Below, piece by piece: positions 16,956 through 25,848 of a stretch of 64,000 nucleotides of DNA. Each line of letters begins with the position of its first letter. The first letter of the stretch is position 1. Made by a program: the position numbers and the translations under genes. The notes below the pieces were generated by a model. The model ran no database searches. It saw only the letters and a list, made by a program, of their open reading frames with translations, and had not been told where the DNA came from. Origin of the DNA: Marinobacter zhejiangensis (GTDB taxonomy: Bacteria; Pseudomonadota; Gammaproteobacteria; Pseudomonadales; Oleiphilaceae); NCBI RefSeq assembly GCF_900114775.1, contig NZ_FOUE01000002.1:186001-250000 (forward strand), read 5' to 3'.

Positions 16956-19795
16956 ACATGGATAATCTCGACGAACTTAAGGCCTCTGTTTCCAGCAATA
17001 TACAGTTACTTAAGAAGAAAAATGGGGGCAAGCTTACCAAGGAATTGATTCATAGAGCCGTCGATGTGGCCTTGCAACTCTCAGATAGTGGCGACGACCC
17101 CGGAATCAGAGACAAGCTCATAGAAATTGCAGAGTTTAACAATAAAACTTGGATGGACTCTGCACACACCATGACCGCAGAAGACCGTAACTGGTCACCG
17201 TGGCTTATAAAAACGAAACCAGACATAGCATGGCGCTACTGGGATCGTTACGCAGACTTGCTGAGACGTGACGGTTGGCCCCCAAAAGTTATTGAAACAC
17301 TCGATGAGACAATCGATGAGACATTAGGACAGCTAACCGACCCGAACCAGAAGGGTAGATGGGATCGACGAGGTATGGTTGTCGGCTCTGTCCAGTCGGG
17401 CAAAACCGCGAATTATACGGGGCTCATCTGCAAAGCAGCTGATGCGGGCTATAAGGTCATTATAGTTCTGGCAGGGTTTCACAAGAATCTTCGCTCGCAG
17501 ACACAGATCCGTATCGAAGAAGGTTTTCTTGGCTATGACAAAAGTGAACCGGGTAATCGAAAACTGATTGGTGTCGGAAGGATTGCCTACGATCACAAGA
17601 CTCTCTCGCCAGATGCAGCAACTACTCGGGCCGATAATGGTGATTTCGTTGCGGCAGCGACAAAAAACTTCGCGAACAGCATAGATCGCCCTTTGGTCTT
17701 CGTAGTGAAGAAGAATAAATCGGTACTGGAGAATCTCATCAACTATCTGGAGGGCGAAGGAAGGGCTCAAAAAGGCATAACTGATGCGACTGAACAGGCT
17801 CCAATTTCGAAGATTCCCCTGCTACTGATTGACGACGAATCCGATCAAGGCTCAATCAATACCAACAAAACGAACCTCAAGGATGCTGGCCAAGATGGTG
17901 ATGAACCGCTTGATCCGGAAGTCGATCCTACTGTCATCAATGGTCTTATCAGGAAAATTCTCAACACTTTCGAGCAATCGGCCTACGTAGCTTACACGGC
18001 AACTCCATTTGCTAACATCATGATTCACAAGGATTCTGACTCGAAAAAGTTCGGAGAGGATCTATTTCCAAGAAGTTTTATTACGTGCATTCGCCCGCCA
18101 ACAAACTACGTCGGCCCTCAGAGGATGTTCGGCTACACCGATACTGAGACTGGACAGGAAACCAAGGGGTTGCCGCTCACCCGGGAAATCTCGGACTACG
18201 CGGACAGCGAGGAGCTGAACGAAAAAAATGGGTGGATGCCACCGAAACACAAAAGCAGCCATATCCCGCTCTATCAGGGAGAACCTAAAACTCCCCCGAG
18301 CCTCTATGAAGCAATCCTTTCGTACCTGCTCTCCTGTAGTGCCAGAGTTCTGAGAGGTCAGGGCCAGAAACACTCGTCTATGTTGGTTCACGTTACCCGT
18401 TTCACAGATGTTCAGAACAAGGTGACCAAGCAGGTCAAAGAAGTTTTGACCAGCGTTCGCCATTGCCTGGTTTATGGTGCCGACGATCCAAGCTTTTCTG
18501 CCTGGAAAGATATCAAGAGCATCTGGGAAAACGACTACGTCAAAACGACCAAGTCCATCGCTGAGGAACGGTGCCCGGTGCATGAGTGGTCCGAGATAGA
18601 GGAGGTCCTTCCAAAAGTTGTCCAGACTGTCGTCGTCAAGGAGATAAATGGAACCGCAGGAGATGTACTCGATTACGAAAGGCACCGCGAGAGCGGGCTA
18701 AATGTGATTGCAATTGGCGGTGACAAACTCTCAAGGGGGCTTACGCTTGAGGGGCTACTGGTAAGTTACTTCACACGGCCTAGCAAAACTTACGACACAC
18801 TTATGCAAATGGGCCGCTGGTTCGGCTACAGGGATGGTTTCGTAGACCTTACCCGACTTTTCGCGCCTAAAGAGCTTATCAACTGGTTCCGGCATATTTC
18901 AGACGCGGACACCGAGCTGAGAAACGATTTTGAAACAATGTGCGCCGTTGGTGCGACTCCGGAGAACTTCGGACATAGAGTCCGAACCCACCCCCTTCTG
19001 CAAGTCACCTCTCCGGTGAAAATGAGAGCTGGCCAGAAGGAAAAATGCAGTTACAGTGGCGACCTCATACAGACCATTGTCTTTGACGCGCAAAAGACTT
19101 CGCGAGAGCACAATCTCGCCACTGCAAAAAAATTGATTCACGAGGCAGACGAAAAAGGAAGGTTCGATTCTAACAGCCCCAACCATCGTCCAATCTGGCA
19201 TGGCATTCCGACGAGATCGATTCTCAATTTTCTTGAATCATACAAACCCGGTTCAGAGGGAAGTATCCGGAGAGTCGATACCAGCCTGCTGGCAAAATAC
19301 ATTAGCGCCCAGAATACAAAGGGTAACCTGTCGGACTGGACTATCTTGGTATCAGGCATTGTTCCAAAAGAACCAGAGTTGACTCTCGATCTGGGGCGCT
19401 TTTCAGTTGGCCTTCGCGACCGTGGCGACAAGGCAAATACAAAGGAATATTTCCGTCCCGGCGTCATTACTGATCCTATAGATGAAGACGTCATAGATAT
19501 CGGTGATGAGAATCGCGAGAGAGCGCTAGCTGAAAGACGAAAGATTGTGGAGCAGAAAAGTGGCCCTGAGGAGGCTGCAAAAGTCCAATCACCCGGGGGG
19601 CCACAATTGCGGAAGTACCGGCCGAGTACCAAAGGCTTACTGATCATATACCCCATTGACCCAAATGCACACAAGCTAAGCGATGTAGACGTTCCATTCA
19701 TTGGATTCGCAATTAGCTTCCCCGGGATTGATGGCGAAAACGACATCCCTGTTGAGTACATAGTGAACCCGGTCGGACAGCAAACCAATGGCTGA
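16952..19795 (+). CDS. Z1-domain SF2-helicase-like ATPase of an Mza-type defence system
   Basis: A 947-residue protein starting at ATG 16952, which overlaps the previous stop by 4 nt and has GGAG upstream. A longer in-frame start at 16904 lies inside the previous gene and is less likely. Helicase-type motifs are visible: Walker A GSVQSGKT (145-152), Walker B LLIDDESD (about 291-298), motif III YTATPFAN (about 348-355), then SRGLTLEG and the arginine-finger segment QMGRWFGYR (about 620). This combination is the Z1 domain, known from methylase-linked clusters with MutL-like ATPases. It probably couples ATP hydrolysis to DNA remodelling or translocation during phage defence. Confidence 0.92.
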   Translation: MNMDNLDELKASVSSNIQLLKKKNGGKLTKELIHRAVDVALQLSDSGDDPGIRDKLIEIAEFNNKTWMDSAHTMTAEDRNWSPWLIKTKPDIAWRYWDRYADLLRRDGWPPKVIETLDETIDETLGQLTDPNQKGRWDRRGMVVGSVQSGKTANYTGLICKAADAGYKVIIVLAGFHKNLRSQTQIRIEEGFLGYDKSEPGNRKLIGVGRIAYDHKTLSPDAATTRADNGDFVAAATKNFANSIDRPLVFVVKKNKSVLENLINYLEGEGRAQKGITDATEQAPISKIPLLLIDDESDQGSINTNKTNLKDAGQDGDEPLDPEVDPTVINGLIRKILNTFEQSAYVAYTATPFANIMIHKDSDSKKFGEDLFPRSFITCIRPPTNYVGPQRMFGYTDTETGQETKGLPLTREISDYADSEELNEKNGWMPPKHKSSHIPLYQGEPKTPPSLYEAILSYLLSCSARVLRGQGQKHSSMLVHVTRFTDVQNKVTKQVKEVLTSVRHCLVYGADDPSFSAWKDIKSIWENDYVKTTKSIAEERCPVHEWSEIEEVLPKVVQTVVVKEINGTAGDVLDYERHRESGLNVIAIGGDKLSRGLTLEGLLVSYFTRPSKTYDTLMQMGRWFGYRDGFVDLTRLFAPKELINWFRHISDADTELRNDFETMCAVGATPENFGHRVRTHPLLQVTSPVKMRAGQKEKCSYSGDLIQTIVFDAQKTSREHNLATAKKLIHEADEKGRFDSNSPNHRPIWHGIPTRSILNFLESYKPGSEGSIRRVDTSLLAKYISAQNTKGNLSDWTILVSGIVPKEPELTLDLGRFSVGLRDRGDKANTKEYFRPGVITDPIDEDVIDIGDENRERALAERRKIVEQKSGPEEAAKVQSPGGPQLRKYRPSTKGLLIIYPIDPNAHKLSDVDVPFIGFAISFPGIDGENDIPVEYIVNPVGQQTNG

Positions 19796-20798
19796 CGTTA
19801 TCGATCAAATCTTCGAAACTTGGGAAAGCCTGCTTGATGAGCCAGGAACAGGTTCTCAAAGTGCGAGATACCGAATCTCTGGTTCGCCCAGATTCGGTGC
19901 TTACCTCGCTATTCGTTTTGATGACAGGGCCCCGGTTCTCGAATTTGGACCGATTACTCCCGATCTCCTGAAGGATGCTCCCCTGCCGTCAATAAAGGGA
20001 GTTGATTCGGGTCTTTCGTATCACAGCCAGGAACTATTTCTATCGCTAACTCTGAAGCAGCCCGCCTCAATCGATATTTTTCTGACGTTGGCTGCCCGCC
20101 TCACCGATGAGCTATCAGGAGTGGATTACCCGATTACCGGGTACAACGTCATCAGAAAAGTCCTGATCGTCTGGAGAGCTTTCTTTTCTTCCGAGAAGAA
20201 AATCCTTTCAGGTTCCGAGCAAACAGGGCTGGCAGGGGAGCTTATCTTAGCAACCATGTTCATGGATAACGGCATTGAAGTAGCCGCTGTTATCCGAGCG
20301 TGGAAGGGCAGTGAGAGAAGCCATCATGACTTCCAGCTTCCTCTCGCTTCTGTCGAGGTAAAGGCCACTGTCGCACACAATATTGAAACTGTTTCCATCA
20401 GCAGCTTACGTCAACTCGATCCTACGGGGACCAAAAAGCTGTTCCTTGCTCAGGTGGCAATGGACTCTCATGATTATGGCGACCAGACCCTGCCTCGCCT
20501 GATAGAGAATATTCGCCAACGCCTCTCATCTTTTCCGGCTGATAGGCTCGAGTTCGAGGAGAAGCTCCTTGCGTCCGGCTACCGAGACAAAGATGAATCC
20601 CATTACGCTCAGCAATCCTTTCAAATAAGGAAAGTCCGTGCTTTTAGAGTCGATGAAAACTTTCCGAAGCTAACTCATGACTCAATCCCCGAAGGGATCG
20701 TTGAGGCCACTTACCAGATCAATCTGGGCACAGTGGCCCTGCAAGCCCTCACTTTCGATGACTTAATGCTAGCGGTATCGAGTAGCCAAAATGATTGA
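19788..20798 (+). CDS. PD-(D/E)XK motif protein (DUF4420-type)
   Basis: A 336-residue protein overlapping the Z1 stop by 8 nt. A nuclease-like core lies in the middle: GLAGELIL (about 147-154), then Asp181 in HHDF and Glu190-x-Lys192 in VEVKAT, a D-x8-E-x-K arrangement that matches the PD-(D/E)XK active site. Length and gene order match the DUF4420 component of the Mza system. It is the most likely DNA-cutting subunit. Whether it cuts phage or host DNA is not readable from sequence. Confidence 0.85.
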   Translation: MADVIDQIFETWESLLDEPGTGSQSARYRISGSPRFGAYLAIRFDDRAPVLEFGPITPDLLKDAPLPSIKGVDSGLSYHSQELFLSLTLKQPASIDIFLTLAARLTDELSGVDYPITGYNVIRKVLIVWRAFFSSEKKILSGSEQTGLAGELILATMFMDNGIEVAAVIRAWKGSERSHHDFQLPLASVEVKATVAHNIETVSISSLRQLDPTGTKKLFLAQVAMDSHDYGDQTLPRLIENIRQRLSSFPADRLEFEEKLLASGYRDKDESHYAQQSFQIRKVRAFRVDENFPKLTHDSIPEGIVEATYQINLGTVALQALTFDDLMLAVSSSQND

Positions 20799-22878
20799 CT
20801 CAAGCGTTCAGGAGTTCCGGTATCAGCTCCTCTCAGACATCTCTGACCCTGATAATGGCAATCTGTCTGAAGAATATCCCGTGGAGAGATTTACCGAATA
20901 TGTGACAGCAATGCTCTCCGAATCAGGCGCATCGTTCGATCTTTCCATTGGACACATAGAGCGACAGTTCGGCGCTGGCAGTGTTCGCTGTGATGCCTGG
21001 GGGGCTGACCTTTCGGAAGGAAGGCTGGATCTGGTGGTATCAGACTATTTCGGAGTTGATAACCCTGAAGCGATCAACAAATCCGACCTTGAATCCTCCT
21101 TGAAGCGTGCACTTCGGTTACTGGATTTCTGCAAAAAAACGCAACTGTCGGAAATTGAACCCTCTTCCAAGACATATGACTGCGTTTCGTTAATCAAGGA
21201 ATCCCTCGGATCGATCGGCCAGATCCGACTTCACTACGTGACTGACTCCGAGATTTCGCTCAGGGAAGAGCCGGAAATTGAGGGGCCTGCCGGTATCGAT
21301 CTTCAAATTCACAAGTGGGATATCGTCCGGCTAAGCAGGGCACAGGCATCGGATACGAATCAGGAACGCATAGAGATAGATCTGGTTGAACGCTTTGGCC
21401 GCGGCCTGCCCTGCCTATCCATGCCCGGAAACAGCGATGAGTACAGTGGCTATCTCGCAATTCTGCCCGGCGAGTGGCTGGCTGATCTCTACGAGGAATA
21501 TGCTGGAAGACTGATGGAGTTGAATGTTCGTTCGTTTCTCCAACAGAAAGGTAAGGTTAATAAGGGCATCAGAAACACTATTCTCAATGAGCCAAGCCGG
21601 TTTCTGGCATACAACAACGGCATTTCAGCAACGGTTGAGTCTCTCAATGTAGAGAAAAACGAATCGGGTCAGGAAGTCATAACCTCCATGCGCGGTCTTC
21701 AGATTGTAAATGGAGGTCAGACTGTGGCTTCCATCCATCGCGCGAAAAAGGCTGATAGGTGTCCCCACCTCGATCGGGTAGCAGTTCAGGCAAAAATCAC
21801 CAAGGTTAATCCCGAAAGTCTCGACGAGCTGGTTCCCCAGATCAGTCGATACTCGAATACCCAGAATAAGGTGAACGAGGCAGATTTCGCAGCGAATGAC
21901 AGCTTTCACGTTGAGATTGAACGCCTTTCCCAGACGGTCTGGGCTCCAGGCCAACAATTCAAATGGTTCTACGAGCGCGCTCGTGGCCAATACCAAGTTG
22001 CCAAAAGTCGAGCCTCAACCACACCTGCGAAACGGAGGCAGTTCGAATCCATCAATCCGTCTAATAGAAAGTTTGTCAAAACGGATCTTGCCAGATACCA
22101 GAATGCCTGGGCACAACTGCCATACATTGTGTCCAGGGGTGCACAAAAGAACTTCGTTCATTACATGTCCAAACTGAAGCAGGAAAGAAAGAACGAAATT
22201 CCAGATATCGATTTCTACAAGGATCTCATTGCCAAAACCATTATTTTCAAGAAAGCCGAATCGATTGCGCGTCAGCACGCTTTCTCCGCATATCGTGCAA
22301 ACGCCGTGGCCTACACGGTCGCCCTGCTATCCCATAAAACATACGGTCGGATTGTTCTGAAGGATATCTGGGACCGCCAGGAAGTAACCCCGTCAATCAA
22401 CAAAGTGCTTTATGACTGGATGCCGGATGTTCTGGAGCGGATCGTAGAAACGGCTGAAGGTAGGAACGTCACTGAATGGGCAAAGAACGAGCAGTGCTGG
22501 AAAGTCATCAAAGAAATGGAACTTGTTGTACCAGAGGAACTGGAGGTCGAACTCGCCGAGGGTGATCACCTGCCAACAGTCGGTGCGGACGCAAGAAAGG
22601 GCAAAGTCACAATGACCTCCGAGGATCGCAAAAATATTGCGGTTACCATGGGACTGGAGGCTGATACTTGGTGGAAGATCACAAAGTGGGGACAGGAAAA
22701 GGGCGAACTTTCCGATTTCCAATGCAGCCTTGCTACGACAATGGCTGGTTATGCCTTGGGGGGCTGGGTAAAGGTTCCATCGGTAAAGCAAGCCAAGCAT
22801 GCTGCAAAAATAGTCTTTGATCTTCAGGAGAGAGGAATTATCGATTCCATTGCAGAAGAAGAGACGTATACAGACTGA
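20791..22878 (+). CDS. AIPR-domain protein of an Mza-type defence system
   Basis: A 695-residue protein overlapping the preceding stop by 8 nt. The AIPR (abortive infection phage resistance) hallmarks are NKGIRNTI, FLAYNNGISATVE (starting about residue 271) and LQIVNGGQTVASI (about 303-315), followed by QISRYSNTQNKVNEADF. The domain is named after lactococcal abortive-infection proteins and recurs beside Z1 and GHKL genes. The C-terminal 150 residues are less conserved and may be the specificity or toxicity part. A perfect 14-bp stem-loop follows the gene, suggesting the four-gene transcript can end here. Confidence 0.9.
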   Translation: MIDSSVQEFRYQLLSDISDPDNGNLSEEYPVERFTEYVTAMLSESGASFDLSIGHIERQFGAGSVRCDAWGADLSEGRLDLVVSDYFGVDNPEAINKSDLESSLKRALRLLDFCKKTQLSEIEPSSKTYDCVSLIKESLGSIGQIRLHYVTDSEISLREEPEIEGPAGIDLQIHKWDIVRLSRAQASDTNQERIEIDLVERFGRGLPCLSMPGNSDEYSGYLAILPGEWLADLYEEYAGRLMELNVRSFLQQKGKVNKGIRNTILNEPSRFLAYNNGISATVESLNVEKNESGQEVITSMRGLQIVNGGQTVASIHRAKKADRCPHLDRVAVQAKITKVNPESLDELVPQISRYSNTQNKVNEADFAANDSFHVEIERLSQTVWAPGQQFKWFYERARGQYQVAKSRASTTPAKRRQFESINPSNRKFVKTDLARYQNAWAQLPYIVSRGAQKNFVHYMSKLKQERKNEIPDIDFYKDLIAKTIIFKKAESIARQHAFSAYRANAVAYTVALLSHKTYGRIVLKDIWDRQEVTPSINKVLYDWMPDVLERIVETAEGRNVTEWAKNEQCWKVIKEMELVVPEELEVELAEGDHLPTVGADARKGKVTMTSEDRKNIAVTMGLEADTWWKITKWGQEKGELSDFQCSLATTMAGYALGGWVKVPSVKQAKHAAKIVFDLQERGIIDSIAEEETYTD

Positions 22879-22897
22879 TCAAGGTCGATTAATTTCA

Positions 22898-22929
22898 GTT
22901 CCTTAGCGCTCAAAAGAGCGCTAAGGAAC
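22898..22929 (+). terminator. perfect 14-bp stem-loop between the AIPR gene and the glycosylase gene
   Basis: GTTCCTTAGCGCTC (22898-22911), loop AAAA, then its exact reverse complement (22916-22929). There is no downstream T-run. It may act as a Rho-assisted or symmetrical terminator, an RNA-processing site, or a protein-binding palindrome. It separates the four ATPase/AIPR genes from the methylase pair. Confidence 0.6.
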
Positions 22930-22956
22930 AACGGTTCGAAAAGTTGAATATGAATT

Positions 22957-23613
22957 ATGGCAATTTTGGGGAAGCCGGAGAAAGAACGACTGCTTGCCTG
23001 GTACCAAGATAATGGTCGCCACGAACTACCGTGGAGAAAGCTTCAAACACCGTGGGCTATATTTGTCGCTGAGAGCCTTCTGAGACGAACAAAAGCATCA
23101 ACTGTTGCTGGCATATACCCCTCCCTCATCGATGAGTTTCGCTGCCCCGAAGATGTCCTTGGCAAAAAAAATCTATGGCAACAGAAAACTAATGCCCTTG
23201 GCATCGCATCGAGAGCGAATCAGTTTTTTTCAGCTTGTGAGCAGCTAATTCAACAGCACCAAGGAGAGGTTCCCGGCAACTATAATGATCTGATTACTCT
23301 TCCGGGTGTGGGACACTACATAGCCAACGCTGTTATCTCTTTCGGCTACCATCGACCTGCCTACATCATTGATACCAATACCATACGCGTCGCTTCTAGA
23401 GTTACGGGGGAACAAATTACACAAGCAGAACACCGCTCAAAAAAAGCAAAACGTCTTCTTGAACACTGCTTTGGCGACCAGGATGGCCTCTCGCCCCACC
23501 TGAACTTCGCGCTGCTAGATCTGGCGTTTTCAATCTGCAAGCCCTCAAAACCAGACTGCAATGCCTGTCCTCTCTCGAACTGCTGTCAATACAGTGCAGC
23601 CCCTGGCTCATAG
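22957..23613 (+). CDS. HhH-GPD DNA glycosylase with [4Fe-4S], probable T:G mismatch (Mig-type) repair enzyme
   Basis: A 218-residue MutY/endonuclease III-family protein. The helix-hairpin-helix reads LPGVGHY (115-121) and the catalytic aspartate is Asp139 in IIDTNTIRV. The position occupied by the Schiff-base lysine in endonuclease III (Lys120) and by serine in MutY is Tyr121 here, 18 residues before the aspartate. That is exactly the arrangement of the thymine-DNA glycosylase Mig.MthI (Tyr126/Asp144). The iron-sulfur cysteines C194-x6-C201-x2-C204-x5-C210 are complete. The MutY C-terminal NUDIX-like domain is absent. Placed 66 nt before a 5-cytosine methylase gene, it probably removes T from T:G mismatches left by 5-methylcytosine deamination, the job Vsr does elsewhere. 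Confidence 0.9.
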   Translation: MAILGKPEKERLLAWYQDNGRHELPWRKLQTPWAIFVAESLLRRTKASTVAGIYPSLIDEFRCPEDVLGKKNLWQQKTNALGIASRANQFFSACEQLIQQHQGEVPGNYNDLITLPGVGHYIANAVISFGYHRPAYIIDTNTIRVASRVTGEQITQAEHRSKKAKRLLEHCFGDQDGLSPHLNFALLDLAFSICKPSKPDCNACPLSNCCQYSAAPGS

Positions 23614-23679
23614 ACCTGGCAATGCGAGGCAATCCTGGTATTCTATCCAGCCTTACCACACTATCGATCCGATCTTGAA

Positions 23680-25647
23680 ATGAGTCAACCTAGCGACAAA
23701 GTAAAAATCATTGATCTCTTTGCAGGCCCCGGCGGTTTGGGAGAGGGGTTCAGCAATTGCGACAATTCTCCTTTCGAAATTGCCATGTCAGTCGAGAAGG
23801 AAAAAAACGCTCACAAGACTCTGACGCTGAGGTCGTTCTATAGAAAGCTCAAAGATAAATTCCTATATGTCCGCTACGTGACATGCACCGACGAGTCTTC
23901 AAAGAGACTCGTCATGGACGAGATCGAAAAAACGGACGAGTGGCGGGCTGCATGCGAAGAAACTCTGCAAAGGCCTCATGCGCTAGGTAACAGTAAAGTT
24001 TTTGAGAAATGGAAAAACGGAGAAGTTCCGGACGAAAAAGACTTCGAGGAAGAGACTCCCGAGCAACGAGAGATAAACAGGAAGATTGATGAAGTTTGCC
24101 GATCAACCGGAGAAGATCGACGCTCAAACCTGAGAAGCTGTTCACCGTTAATTGTGATTGGTGGTCCACCCTGTCAAGCGTACTCGACAATAGGTCGCGC
24201 CAGGCGCGTGGGCATAGCAAATCATAACCAAGACCATGACGAACGCTTTTTTCTTTACAAAGAATACGCAGATGTCATTGACCGAGCGCGGCCCGACTTG
24301 TTCGTGATGGAAAATGTTTCGGGAATCGGTTCGGCAAAACTCGCTAACGGAGTCAGAATATTTCCGGAGATCATCAAGCGCTTGGAGTACCTCAAAGAAA
24401 ACCCAGATCCTGAAAAGGATCAGAAGCAGTACCACATATATTCGCTCGTCACTGATAAAGATAACTTCATTGGCTCAGAAGGAAATCCGTCAGACAAGGA
24501 TTTCGTTATCAATGCGGCTGACTTTGGCGTGCCCCAAGAGCGGAGGAGGGTCATTCTCCTCGGAATAAATGCGGAACATGACAAAGACGGATCACTTCCG
24601 TTAACTATGGAATCGAAGCTAGCCCCACGCGCACCCTCTATCTCGGAAACGATCGCTTCGTTGCCCAAGATCCGGAGTTCGATCAGCACTGCGAACCGAT
24701 CATCAGGCCCTGCCCAAATTACTGAAGACAGTCCATCTGACAGCGACCTCGAATGGCACAAAATCAGAAACCAGTGCCTCGATGAGATTCGTAGAATTGT
24801 GTCGGGAAGGGATGCCATCGAACGAGGTATTCGGGACATCATGGAGTGGGAGCGTAGAAGCCTCAGATTCGAAAAAGCGCGGCAAGTGAAGGCTACAAGA
24901 GACATATCCGAGCATGACCTTGTCCGGATTTTCCTCTCCAATGAGGAAGAGCACTTTATCGAGTGTCGGGAGGGCGAATACCGGCATATTTTATCAACAA
25001 TTTATCCGAAAATTGCCCGGCTCCTCGATGAACTGGAAACAGGGGAGCAGCTGAGTACCGGGTGTAATTTCTATTTGAACTCCCAATCAGCCAAAGCTTT
25101 GACCGGCAGTAATGAAGACTACGAGAAGCTTGAAAACTGGCTGGCCAACAAATACTTCTCCGGAGTGCTGAACCACCGGGCAAAACAGCATATGCCCAGT
25201 GATATGACCCGTTACATGTTCTCTGCACTGTGGACTGAAGCGCAAATGCTCATTGACGCTGAACGTTCATCGCACGTGAGTAGGCGTCAGACCTCCACTT
25301 CGCCGACGACAAAGTTTTTTCCTCCGAACTTGGCTTCTCAGCACAAAAGTTGGTACTCAAGGAACTTCCAAGATCGCTTCAGGTGCTATCCTCGACTTCA
25401 TCGAGCAAAGACTGTCACGTCCCATATGCATAAGGATGGCCATGCAAACATCCACTATGACCCCGCACAGATGAGATCACTGACAGTGAGAGAGGCTGCA
25501 CGAATACAAACGTTCCCTGACGATTATTATTTTGAGGGAGGGCAAAGTGCTCAGTACCTTCAAGTCGGGAATGCGGTGCCACCATTTCTGGCGAAGCAAA
25601 TAGCTGAGCACGTGCTTGAAGTAATGAAACTTAAAAAGATTCTCTGA
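23680..25647 (+). CDS. DNA (cytosine-5-)-methyltransferase
   Basis: A 655-residue C5 methylase. Motif I is DLFAGPGGLGEGF (12-24, S-adenosylmethionine binding). Motif IV is GGPPCQAYS with the nucleophilic cysteine at about 166, motif VI is MENVSG (about 210-215), and motif VIII is QERRRVILL (about 285-293). Motifs IX and X are VREAARIQTFPDDY and QVGNAVPPFLA near the C-terminus. An unusually long block (about 300-560) between VIII and IX should hold target recognition, and residues 50-150 form a charged insertion. It methylates host DNA at a sequence I cannot predict, presumably marking self for the adjacent Mza-type genes. No classical cognate restriction endonuclease is evident. Confidence 0.93.
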   Translation: MSQPSDKVKIIDLFAGPGGLGEGFSNCDNSPFEIAMSVEKEKNAHKTLTLRSFYRKLKDKFLYVRYVTCTDESSKRLVMDEIEKTDEWRAACEETLQRPHALGNSKVFEKWKNGEVPDEKDFEEETPEQREINRKIDEVCRSTGEDRRSNLRSCSPLIVIGGPPCQAYSTIGRARRVGIANHNQDHDERFFLYKEYADVIDRARPDLFVMENVSGIGSAKLANGVRIFPEIIKRLEYLKENPDPEKDQKQYHIYSLVTDKDNFIGSEGNPSDKDFVINAADFGVPQERRRVILLGINAEHDKDGSLPLTMESKLAPRAPSISETIASLPKIRSSISTANRSSGPAQITEDSPSDSDLEWHKIRNQCLDEIRRIVSGRDAIERGIRDIMEWERRSLRFEKARQVKATRDISEHDLVRIFLSNEEEHFIECREGEYRHILSTIYPKIARLLDELETGEQLSTGCNFYLNSQSAKALTGSNEDYEKLENWLANKYFSGVLNHRAKQHMPSDMTRYMFSALWTEAQMLIDAERSSHVSRRQTSTSPTTKFFPPNLASQHKSWYSRNFQDRFRCYPRLHRAKTVTSHMHKDGHANIHYDPAQMRSLTVREAARIQTFPDDYYFEGGQSAQYLQVGNAVPPFLAKQIAEHVLEVMKLKKIL

Positions 25648-25848
25648 GCAATTATTTCGGGCACGATTTTTACGGCAATTGAAACTATTGCTTGGCCGGC
25701 TTAGGTAGGTGCTGATGACCTGTGATTTGACTTGCCCTGCGACACGTAACTCGAGTTAGCTGCTCCCCTCACAATTTTCCGGGCTGGCAGACTCCTGGTG
25801 CGTCTCCTAAAACTTTGCAGCTGGCCCCAGCACCTAAACTCATACAGC

